Shown here: in pieces, positions 47,072-64,000 of the stretch
Layout of the letters: the number at the start of each line of letters is the position of its first letter
How positions within the stretch are numbered: position 1 is the first letter of the stretch
Program-made: the position numbers and the translations under genes
DNA from: Whitmania pigra
Taxonomy: Eukaryota > Annelida > Clitellata > Hirudinida > Haemopidae
NCBI GenBank assembly: GCA_021613335.1
Contig: JAJTWR010000136.1
Span: 478,501-542,500, forward strand
Length of the DNA stretch: 64,000 nucleotides
Reading direction: 5' to 3'
The notes under the pieces: generated by a model
What the model was told of the DNA's origin: nothing
What the model saw: the letters and a program-made list of their open reading frames with translations, nothing else
Databases searched by the model: none

Positions 47072-48918
47072 ATGGAATTAAAAGACATTTTTGAGGAAGA
47101 TGGAAACAGTATGAATGAGTTTCTTGATAGGTCGTCTGCTGAATTTTGCAAGTTCGCCGATAATTCTCTGGATTTCAATGCATCTGAACATAATAACTGC
47201 TATTTCATTCCCGGAAAAGATCATGAATTCTCGAGATTTGGTCTGGAAGACCAGTGGCCTATTTAACGATGTTGAATTAGGTAGCCATGTTTTATACATC
47301 TTCCACAGCATTTCTGTTATTTAATAATTATTGTTAATTAAAAAAGCTGAGTAACGTAATTCATGTTAAGGCATATCACTAAGAATAACTTATTTTAATT
47401 AAGGATTGGATGACTTGCTGTCTCCTGGCATTTCAAACTGCTTTGAAAACTCAGGGAACTGGCTATTGGAATCTAATTTTTCAAAATCTAGATACTTGAA
47501 TCAAGAGAACGGAAACAGTGTTGCCTTACATGATGTGGATGAGGAAACTTCTGGCTTTGATAATTACAACACCTCTGTTTCTACCGCGAACTCCACAAAA
47601 GAGATGTCCGATCTTTCTGCAACCCCTGATTGCGTTCAGCATTCGCTGCCCGAGTCCCAACTAAACGATCTTGAATTTGAACAGGCCATTTGTGAGGATG
47701 TTAATATGGATGACTTGATCATTTTTCCTCCCCTCAAAACACTTCCTCCTCCTTGTCTGTCTGATGCTCCTTCTCCAAACCTGTTTGAAAACTTGCTCGA
47801 TTTGGGTTCTCTGATTGAAACCCAGCCAGCAGAGGAGAGAGGATCCTTGGACTTCACAGGGGTGTTGTTCTACTTGCCAGAATCAATTTCTGAGGTAGGG
47901 TCCATTTATTTTTGGATGTGATGCTAATATTATTGTTTTGCTAGTAATTTTGCATAAACGATTCATTGTTTTTAATACAGATGTTACTTATTATTTTCAT
48001 CATTGACTTTTATGTAATTAATAAAGTAGAGTTGATTCTAGATAATATTTTTTTTCATCTTTTATTTGCTTAATAATTAACAGTTTGTTTATTTGGTGAA
48101 AACATTCACTAATGTAATTCCAGACTATTAGTGCCATTAACGTCGTGACTGAAATTCCAAATGATGTGGAAGGCAGTTTTGGGAATTTGGATGGTCTCCT
48201 TGGTGACGTCATCAATAGAGCTGACGAGTCCGGACCAACGTTTGAAAGTGACTCGTCAAAATCCACAAAGGAATTTTACGATAAAGGTATTCCTGACCAC
48301 AGTTATTCCCTGAGGCCTCTTAAGGGAATGTCGAACGATGCAAAGGAATTGCTCGATTCTACTGCAGATGACCTTGTCAACAGTGTGGACTTTCCTTCTG
48401 ATTTTGGTGGGACAGAAGACAATAAGTCAGGAATCATTGCATCATCATCATTATCTTCGCCACCAACATTACCTCTTGAATCATTCAATCTGAGCACTAT
48501 GGACTTGAAATTTCTGGAACAGCTTATGGCTGGAAATGACAAAATTTTGGATCCTGAAATTGGTCTCTCGAGCAAGTTGAGCAAATCTCCGAAAAGCAAG
48601 GGTAAGTCGAGCTTAAAGAAGGGGATTCGCTCGAGTTCGCCAAAGAAAGAGGACCCGAGATTGACCGAAGACGAACTGATGGAGGGAAACGAGACAAATG
48701 TCGATGAGACGAGAAAAAAGTACTTGGAGAGGAGAAGAAAAAACAACATCGCTTCCAGGAGGTCCAGGGAGATTCGGAAAATCAAATATTCGGAAATGGA
48801 AGAAAAAGCCAGGCACTTGGAATTGGAAAACAAGAGGCTGAAAGAAAAAATTGCTAAGATGGAAATGCTAACAGCCCAAATGAAAGAAACCCTTATTGCT
48901 AGGCTGAGGAAATCTTAG
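47072..48918 (+). CDS. bZIP transcription factor
   Basis: Three exons (47072-47240, 47404-47894, 48124-48918) join in phase into 484 residues. The C-terminus is a basic leucine zipper. The basic region is KKYLERRRKNNIASRRSREI, whose NNxAxxRSR core is of the C/EBP-PAR-NFIL3 type. It is followed by a short zipper (EEKARHLELENKRLKEKIAK and onward) ending in RLRKS. The rest is acidic and Ser/Pro-rich with several hydrophobic-acidic patches (MELKDIFEED, LDDLLSPG, MDDLIIFPPL, NLFENLLDLG) that look like activation segments. Ser/Lys-rich SKSPKSKGKSSLKKG precedes the basic region. The protein should bind DNA as a dimer in the nucleus. I cannot assign it to one vertebrate orthologue; PAR, NFIL3 and C/EBP-gamma are the nearest by the basic region. 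The start is the first Met after an in-frame stop at 46970. Confidence 0.82.
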
Positions 48919-51284
48919 AATTGATAAAATAACACCTCATCTTTTCATCTTCTTCCTCATTTTATGATCTTAATGCCAGCTTAATGAGGCTCTTTGCCAC
49001 TTGGACAGGAAATTGGAATTAAGATGGCATGTACCGCCAGATTTTGATATTGACAGTGCAGTTTTGTGATGTTGCTGACTTGCAACTCAGTTTTTGGGGG
49101 ATGACCTAAGCTTGACCTAAGATGCATTTTATGACATTTGATGGCATCACCATTTCCCATTTGTTTAATCAATGAAGGTTTATCCACTGAAAATGTTGTC
49201 ATCAGCATCATCATTATTTATTATTGTAATTGATGTTAATATTGTCAAGCTACTTCTGGAATCTAATAAGACAAACTAGGGTTTATTCCAGTTTGATCCA
49301 CTTCTGCTATGGCCCTCAATTGGCATGGTTTATAGATTTTAGTTTACAATCTGTCAGGTCAATTACATTAAAGGTCAATCCAAAACATTTGCATTTTGTA
49401 TTCTTGACTGCCATGAAAGCTTTTGAGAAATCGTTAAATTTCTGTGATGGATTTTATACTAATATGAGGTTCAACCTTTAATTTTTTTTAATTTGATTAC
49501 AGTAGTTTGGAAATTGTTTTGATTTTCTGGTGTTGTGATAAAATGCCATGGTGATAATATTATTTATCATTCTTAATGTCTCAGAAGAAATATTTTACAA
49601 ATAAAGGAGCACTCCATTAAGATTTCCTTTTGGATTGGCAGACAGCTCAACCTGTTGGACTGCGCATGAGCATCCTCTGGAAGCGTCTTAAGGTGTCGAC
49701 GTTGATTCTCGATGTGGTGACCAGACTGTTGCTCAAATGGCGATAGCTCACATGGCAGTTGCTCACATAGAGCATTGCGCACATGAGCTATGTAAACATC
49801 AAATCTCAAGTCTGAGCGGCGCTTTATTGTTCGCCGAGACTTCGTGGATTAACTCAAGCTAATGATTAGAAAAACTATCTTTTTTTTTTATCTCGGCATT
49901 GTTAAGCGTCCCACTAAACTACTAACTTCTAATGGCCTACTTTTTAAAAGCTATTTCAATTTGTGGCCCCTTGGCACATGGCCAGATAGTGTGATTTATC
50001 TTGAAAGAATCTTTTTTTTATCTTTTTCTGAGAACCGTGAATTACTTAAATAAGCAACCTACCTTTCAAACCCTAATAGCAAATTGGTGACAACCTCTTG
50101 GCACATGTTGTTTTTTTTTTCATTATATTAAACAACTTAAGATGCGGCATAATTTCGTAAAATTTCTATTTACTCGAAGTTAAAGTCCTAAAATAGAAAG
50201 TGGATTCTTGGCTGGAACGCAGGACGAAGTGTCACGTGAAACTCTTAAAAGCTGATTCATTGGCGATAAAAAGAACACCTGCACGATTTTATAGCTATAA
50301 TAACAATGTTACACCTACATAACAACGTCACATCAATAAACTACATGAGGTCGAGCAATTTAGACTAACAGCTGTCTGGATTCTTACCAACAACCTCTGG
50401 TCATTTCATCGATTAATTGAGTTGATTAGGAGTCACTATTTATTTATTTATTTATTTGATCAAAGTCCGTTGCATAACTAGGATGATTTGGACTTAGGAG
50501 TCACTAGATAACAGCAATAGTTAAATACCAGAAATTGGCTGACCTACAAAATCGTTATGTCCTGGAGAAGTAGCTACATGAGTAATCGTCAGTGTTTCTA
50601 AGACGATGTTTATACAACTCTGTCAATGAGTTCCATTTTTTGACCTCTGCTGTCTTCATCGGCTGATTCAGCCGAGTGTTGTTTTGATAAATTTTTTTTA
50701 GAGTCATTGAACTCTTTTGAGGATGGGACCTCTCTAATTTGTATAATGTTACTAGTTTGATAATATATTAAACATTTTTTAATTTAAAACTTTCTTTTAT
50801 TTCTGCTTTGAAGTGTTAGTCGCTTGGCAAAAGTAGACCAAATCCACATGCTGTTTATCGAATTTTAAAATTTGTTGAGAAATACTTCTAATTAAAATAT
50901 TCAACTCAAATCATGTAAAATTGTGGTAAATTAAAGCTGCATACGCAAGCTAATGCGACACTGTACTTCTCAATAATACGGCAGTTTTGCTGCTTTTAGC
51001 TAATTCAACAAGTTTTGCGGCAAGCCAGCAGAGATATGACTGACTGATATCAATGCACACATTATTTTTAAGAGACATGCCTAAATTGTTTTGTGTCAGA
51101 AGTTCAAGGTAACGATGCTTTTCAAAAACAAATTACCAAGACAACCTTAAAAATAATTTGAATGTACTAACTTTATTAACATAAATTATCCAATAACATG
51201 CTGCAGTCAGTTGTATCGAAATAGCACAACATATAACCACGCTAATACTTTCATGAATTATTGTCAAACTGCTTGCAGGCTGCA
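48919..51284. other. bZIP 3' UTR and intergenic region; no gene seen
   Basis: An AATAAA near 49601 is a likely polyadenylation signal for the bZIP gene. The remainder is AT-rich sequence shared by two converging genes. It includes the short retroposon-like insertion at 50439-50493. The open frames here (49230-49481, 49573-49809, 49862-50053) show nothing recognisable. Confidence 0.45.
50426..50506 (-). mobile_element. Ultrashort retroposon-like insertion with 13-bp target duplication
   Basis: The 13-base word TTAGGAGTCACTA occurs at 50426-50438 and again at 50494-50506, exactly flanking a 55-base segment. Read on the minus strand, the segment starts GTCCAAATCATCCTAGTTAT, continues GCAACGGACTTTGATC, and ends in four AAAT units. 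A perfect direct repeat this long next to a short tail of tetranucleotides is the signature of target-primed reverse transcription. Related copies are at 54682-54733 and 55420-55468. Confidence 0.7.
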
Positions 51285-54085
51285 TTAACCCAATGAGAAA
51301 TGCTCCTTCACAATATTTTCATAATCGTCATCATCGTCATCTGCTACTTTGTTATTCTCATTTTTGCTTCTCAATTCTTGAAGAAGCAATAGATTTCTCT
51401 CAATGCAATCTTCTACTTGAGATTCGCAGACATCATCATTTGTGATGTCATGCTCACCAGGAAAAGATATTCTGATTGGTAAGCCTGAATTGAAACATAC
51501 AAGATGCATTTAAATGACTGGTAATAATCATAAATTATTAAAAACTTTAAATTTATTTAAGACAGAACATTGACCAGCCACCATATATCTCAGGTGTAGC
51601 TTTTTTCAAATTAGAAATTTAATAATAATATTAATACCAGGAACTAAAATCATTTCCTTGCTTACAATTTAAATTTACAAATTAAATTATGCTATGTGAT
51701 AACTGGGCTAGACTGAATTGAACTCACTGAGTAACTCTTGCAGAACTGGGCCATCAGTCAGACTATCAACCTGCTTCTTCATAATGCCAACCATTCTTTC
51801 AATTTCTTTGTGGTTTGATTTGTAAGATCTGTCATTACAAAACCTTGGTTTAATAATAAAGGCTCGTAGACATTTAATTCAATTGTCTGCTCGCATATTA
51901 ATGTGGTAAAAATTAAAAAATAACAATGAATCAACACAACAAATGAAACAATTCTCTATGCACTGTGAAAGTCAATTTGTGAAAAAAAAATCAATTTTTA
52001 CTTTTCGTATTCAATTCTCGACTCATCGACTGCTTTGATAAGTTCTTCCAAACCTTCGTTATTTTTAACCGACATGGTAATGATCTGGTGAATTAAAGAC
52101 AAAAATTTGTTGACATAATGAAGCTTCATTTATAATAACCATTTTTGATTGTTAATATACTGGCTGATTTATACAAAATTACAAATAAAAGTAAAACATT
52201 TTGTGAAACAATTTTCAATCCAGTTCAGCTCAACATACTTTCTTAAAAATATCATCAAAGCAAACATTAAACGAATTGCAAACGTAACAAATAAAATGAA
52301 CAAATGTAAAGAACAATCTTCGTAACATTGGTAATAACAAAGTTAACTTCTCAAGGGGTTGTAGGTTAACTAACGCTAATTAAAACCAATTACTACCAAT
52401 AATTAAAACCAGTTACAACTGAATCAAGTGACTGGATTTAATCTTCTACTCGCCTTGAGCTCTTCGCAAAGCTTCGGAAAGTCATAAATTTTTGAAGCGA
52501 TGTCGTTAGATACGTCGACCTCCCTCTCCAGGTAAGCATCCATCAACAAACTGCTGTCATCCATCCATGACCGGATGACGTTCCACTCGACCAAATCATT
52601 CTGGAATTAAAGTTAGAACTTAAGTTTAAATACATTGTTTATTCAAAATAACAATATGTTATGTTAGGAACTATACTTCTGCCATCTAGAATATCAAATG
52701 GTAAAAGTGGCCTATTTTGAAGTCACAAAAAAACTAATAAAAACACATGAATAAATAAAATGAACTTTTGAATGAACAAAGAATGCACCTTATTGCAGAC
52801 CACGATTAAAGGCAGTCGAAACTTCATTTTGATGGAACAGGCATGAACAAATGTCCTCATGAGAACCAGTGGATCTTGACATCTTTGACAATCCAAGACG
52901 TATAGGATAACTGTCGGATAATCAGATGCCTGCAACCAAACACACAATCGATTAAAGAATTTCAATAAATTATATCCAAATCAATGGGGTGAGTTCTGAT
53001 TGATTGAGTGAATAACTTAAAGAATGAGTGAATGAAGCTAAATGCGTAAATAGGCGTTGAGTAATCACGTCATTTACCAAAATATTCGGGAGAGCGACAC
53101 CAGATGGTGAGCACAAGAAATCATCGGGATTTGGTGTGTCAACGACAAGATATCTTCAACAAAAACAAAAACAAACATCAACCAAACAAACAAAATAAAA
53201 GCAATATCTTCGATTGGTTTCCTAATAAATATTCTCGGCTGCAGTGCTTTTTTAACATTGCAAAGACAACTCACTCAAAAGTTGATTCTTTTTCTGAAAG
53301 AATTTTCTTCAACTGAAAAATGACAAATAGTTAAATATTTTCAAATTTTGAATTATGTTGGACCAAATGTTGTAGAATAATTAGCAAAGTCATTTAAAGT
53401 AAAATGCTCAATAATAATAATGATGTGATGATAAATAAACTAGTTGATCCAATAATAATTTTAGAGAATGGTGGATGTAATATACAAACCTGGTCAATTT
53501 TTGTGGTGAAGATATTCAATGAAGTAAACAATGTTTTTGTATTAGTGAAGTTGTAATGAAGCTTAATGCTTTCATACGGAGCCGAATCACAGATGTCTGA
53601 GCAGATCAACCAGATATCAATTTTTAATTTTAAAATTTTAATATTTTTGTATTCCAAAGTTAGCCTATTTTTTAAATTGTCTGAATAATAGCTAAGTATA
53701 ATTAAGTGCATTCCATAGTAGGATTAATATTTCAATTTCAATATGTCAATTTCGTTATTTTCAAAATTAAGGATCAGTTTAAAATTCTTTTAAATTGACA
53801 GAAAAGTTATAAACATACTTATGTCATACAATCTTTCACTTTCTGTTAGGGGATCTAAGTTAATATTGAAAGAATTCTTTCCCTTCGAACTGAGACGTTT
53901 TGTGATGCCCTTAAACAATAAATTATTGACTCGTAAAACTTCTTCTGGTTTCATGGCAAAGAGGCACATATTTTCTCAAAAGCACTTACGGCTATAAGAC
54001 TACTTCGGCCAGACCCAGCTCTACCGAGTAAAATTACGGAAATTGGTTTACTCTGTGTCTCTTTGCATCCATTAAAATCGGCCAT
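51285..54085 (-). CDS. Divergent GPN1-like GTPase, probable pseudo-GTPase
   Basis: Ten exons join in phase into 359 residues: 54085-53990, 53909-53819, 53596-53490, 53312-53275, 53153-53078, 52929-52789, 52600-52454, 52084-52002, 51828-51728, 51484-51285. The intron after 52454 has a GC donor (AAG|GCGAGT). It aligns over its length with human GPN1/XAB1 (374 residues), the cytosolic GTPase needed for RNA polymerase II assembly and nuclear import. The best segment is SDYPTVILYVLDCQRC, followed by a HACSIK...LPLIVVCNKND stretch. The key motifs differ, however. The P-loop reads GRAGSGRSS with Arg27 for the usual Lys. The G3 motif is DTPNP (116-120) for DTPGQ. The defining GPN tripeptide is replaced by Thr-Asn-Thr (80-82), although the following TSLNIF is kept. 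NKND (182-185) is intact. An acidic C-terminal stretch (DDDDDDYENI) echoes GPN1. It is either a very divergent GPN1 or a paralogue. Confidence 0.85.
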
Positions 54086-54681
54086 TGTTAAAAGTAATTG
54101 GCAAACTGATTCTTCAGGCTGTTTCTACTTATTTTCGCTCAAAACAAATAGTTATTGTGTACAAAGATATTCATAATTTTAAATATTTATTAAATAATTT
54201 GATAAATTAAATATGTTTGAAAATATTAGATTTAACATACTAAATAAAATACGTTTTGATCAAGAGGTAGCAATTCAAAGCCATTACATACAACAAATGT
54301 TTTGCAGGGTTTGGTCTGGCGCATATGTTGAAGCAAAGCAACCATAACTGATGGATTTACACGTTGAAAATATGACATGCGTGCATTTCGTTAAAGTCAC
54401 AATATCTTCCGGTAGGTAGGTACACTAAAGTCTGTTGAATAACGAGATTATTTGGGCATAGCAGGACTTCTTGCTCAATTTCAAAGCCGCTCCCAGTTGT
54501 ACTGCAATATCAGTCAACGCGATGGACCAACCGAAAATAGCTTAACATCAACATCCTCGTAAAAATTCAGGATCGTCATTGGGACAGGGGACGGTCGTCC
54601 CTTGGAAAAAGCTGAAATGACGTCCCTGACCACAAGGACCGTCTTTTCTAAAAATAATATATATATATATATATATTTTCG

Positions 54682-54733
54682 AGTCCAAATCATCTCAATT
54701 ATGCAACGGACTATAATCAAATAAATAAATAAA
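54682..54733 (-). repeat. Second copy of the ultrashort AAAT-tailed repeat
   Basis: The sequence reads AGTCCAAATCATCTCAATTA, then TGCAACGGACTATAATCAAA and TAAATAAATAAA on the plus strand. It begins at the same position as the copies at 50439-50493 and 55420-55468. The flanks do not show a convincing target duplication. Confidence 0.6.
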
Positions 54734-55419
54734 GTAGTATTTGCGTTTTTATTATCTTTCGTAGGAATACAGGCCTAATCATCTAATTATGAAATGGACG
54801 TTAATAAATTACCAATTATTTTATTAAAATAATTACTTTTCCAGTTTTCAAAATTGATTCGATAGAATGATTTATTTATTCCTTCCCGGAAACTCTAGAA
54901 TTCTTGAATAATGACACATCATGCAACATGTTGATCTGCATGATTGAGACTCATCTATCATATTATTTAGTTAAAATTGTTTTAACGCCTCCTTTTTCGA
55001 GAGTGCTTAATCTAATCAACTTGTTAAAAAGAGCGAAACGGATTAAACTTGTAAATAAATTATTATTTATTACACGTTGTAACAGGCTTCCGTCGCCTTG
55101 TTCACAGGAAAGATTGACGGAGAGTGTAAAGACATGAACTTCCTTTAATCATCCTCTTGCTGAGGTCGATAAAGAGTCTATTACCAACTCAAATGGCTCC
55201 CAAATACGCAACGTACGCGCATTAACTGACTATAAATCCGATACCCTACTTCTAACGATGCTAATGTAAGCCATTGCTATACTAAAGATGCTTGAGAAAG
55301 ATATATTTTAACGCCTAAAAATGTAAATGTGTTTCTAAACCATTTATAAACGTTTAGGAGATTATTTAGGAAATAATCTTAGTTATGCAATGTTGTATGG
55401 ATAGGAAGCCTGTGTACAT

Positions 55420-55468
55420 TAAGTCCAAATCATCTAAGTTATGCAACGAACTTTAATCAAATAAATAA
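55420..55468 (-). repeat. Third copy of the ultrashort AAAT-tailed repeat
   Basis: The sequence reads AGTCCAAATCATCTAAGTTA, then TGCAACGAACTTTAATCAAA and TAAATAAA on the plus strand. The left flank CCTGTGTACATTA and right flank CCTGTACATACTA look like a target duplication with small later changes. A more diverged copy (AAGCAACGGATTTCATCCAA, then ATAAATAAA) lies near 55790-55830. Confidence 0.6.
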
Positions 55469-56083
55469 AACCTGTACATACTAATAAAATTTTATTACTA
55501 CTACCACGGTTAGGAAGGTAAGCATTTAATAAACTGTAACATTTGTAACGGAACTGTTGGACCACTATCGGCATCGAACTTAAAGATCAGGTATGACATT
55601 TGTTTTGAATCTACAATTCTTTGGAAATTGACTGGCGCCAAAATCAGTTGGAAAGCCGGATTCGATGAATGATTCGATTTATTAAGTTGTGACTTCGTGA
55701 TTGACATGTTTAAAATTCACCATCCTCTGCAGCTCCGACGTATTTGACCTGATGATATTTATTGTTTTACAAATAAAAAGGTGCGAATTTTAAGCAACGG
55801 ATTTCATCCAAATAAATAAAAAATAAGAAAGTTAGAAGTGCTTTCAATCCAAATAAATATTAACAAGTTTACAATTCCCTTTAAATAATTGATTTGAAGT
55901 GAATTTCCTTACTTCATTAGCATAATATAATACTTTAACTGTTTTAGCTCAGGAATAAGCAGCCGTTTGTATTGTTATGCATATCTAATTAGCCAGCTCA
56001 TTTGAATAGACATCCAATCACTTCATCAGTCCTTTATTTCCTCCTTTTCAAACTATAAATGTACGATCCTCTCACTTTTTGTT

Positions 56084-56240
56084 TCTCTCTCTCTCTCTCT
56101 GTGTGAACGCGTCAATGTTATACATGCATGTGTTTTATACACGTGATACCAATCCAGGTAGCCTCAAGTCTCGCATATAAAACGCCAAACACGTTCACTA
56201 TTGAACGGTGTGCACAAGTCGTTATGTGTGTGTGTGTGTT
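56084..56240 (+). promoter_or_regulatory. CT and GT microsatellites in the 5' region of the FERM gene
   Basis: A run of about eight TC units at about 56084-56101 is followed by GTGTG, and a run of about seven GT units lies near 56226-56240, some 450-600 bases before the FERM start codon. Pyrimidine and GT tracts are common in invertebrate 5' regions. A regulatory role is only a guess. Confidence 0.35.
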
Positions 56241-56685
56241 TGAGCACTTGCAATTCGATAACAAATATTGCCCAAAAGGCGCTTAAAACGATGCGTCACA
56301 TTTGTTGTACTTCAATCAGGACAGCTGTGTCGTTGTAGAGACTCTCGCTGAACTTGTCTGTAGTTGTACTTACGTCTTGAGGACATCTTAATCTGGATAG
56401 GAGTGGATTTTATCGGAGTAGCTCCATTGCAAGCTTCTACTTTTATTTAAACTTCCGCCTCTCCGATGCACGCGGATTTTGAAACCGTTACTCCCACGTT
56501 TAAACTTTCCAACTGAAATTCCCCCTCCAACATACACATACATACATACACACACGCACACACAACTGAACGCTTGTACATAACTTCCAGATTGTCCGGA
56601 ACGTCAAGAAACACTAATATAATCGGATTATCAACAGTACCACATTTTTAAATAAAAATTTCAAAAGAGGAGACCTACTAATGAG

Positions 56686-63925
<7,240 letters not shown>

Positions 63926-64000
63926 GTTAGTTTCATCAGTTTATATTAAATATATTTTTATTTTATTTTATCATGTACTATTAGGTTATAATTATATAAA

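Larger units (their letters stand above)
54086..56685. other. Intergenic and 5' region of the FERM gene
   Basis: This stretch holds the promoter of the GPN1-like gene on the left and the 5' UTR/promoter of the FERM gene on the right. It also contains an AT tract (about 54658-54676) and copies of the short retroposon-like repeat. A 65-codon minus-strand frame at 55510-55707 is the only other candidate and is not recognised. Confidence 0.45.

Noticed and set aside
48303..48833. 176-codon minus-strand frame
   Set aside because: Antisense to the bZIP exon, which carries a recognisable DNA-binding domain.
54904..55137. 77-codon plus-strand frame
   Set aside because: No family resemblance, promoter or splice support; probably chance.
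55510..55707. 65-codon minus-strand frame
   Set aside because: The composition is plausible but there is no recognisable family, no certain splice partners, and it is too short to support alone.

Overview
This is a stretch of nuclear DNA from an animal, most likely a compact, AT-rich invertebrate genome. The evidence is ordinary GT-AG introns in almost every gene, animal-type genes (ninein, MED8, TRAPPC8, GID8, an EPB41L-type FERM protein), short intergenic gaps and abundant ATC/ATT microsatellites. A tunicate or another marine invertebrate would fit, but nothing here fixes the phylum. All gene models were spliced by eye from reading frame, GT/AG signals and intron phase. Most close exactly in frame; exceptions are stated.

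Layout, left to right. 34-636 (+) is the last exon of an unrecognised gene. 2129-2834 (+) is cytochrome c oxidase subunit 5A. 3630-9821 (+) is a 19-exon Fe-S scaffold ATPase in which an NBP35/NUBP1-like half and a CFD1/NUBP2-like half appear to form one 592-residue reading frame. 10283-20950 (+) is a ninein-type centrosomal protein of 1495 residues. One of its introns carries a mariner-like element with terminal inverted repeats, and another carries the whole antisense MED8 gene (19248-18517). 22651-25200 (+) is WDR61/SKI8, with its first small exon unlocated. 25925-29547 (+) is a disordered Ser/Pro-rich protein of 529 residues that I do not recognise.

On the minus strand, 42375-30811 is the TRAPP subunit TRAPPC8 (about 28 exons) and 44767-43232 is GID8. 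47072-48918 (+) is a bZIP transcription factor of 484 residues. 54085-51285 (-) is a GPN1-like protein of 359 residues whose P-loop lysine, G3 motif and GPN loop are all altered, which suggests a pseudo-GTPase. 56686 to the right edge (+) holds the first two coding exons of an EPB41L5/yurt-like FERM protein. They are separated by a 7-kb intron full of long ATC and ATT arrays.

The genes are mostly unrelated housekeeping genes, not a cluster. The most interesting observations are the NUBP1-NUBP2 fusion, the degenerate GPN1-like GTPase, an ultrashort (about 55 bp) retroposon-like repeat with a hairpin, an AAAT tail and a 13-bp target duplication, and repeated coiled-coil modules plus a possible LC8 site in ninein.
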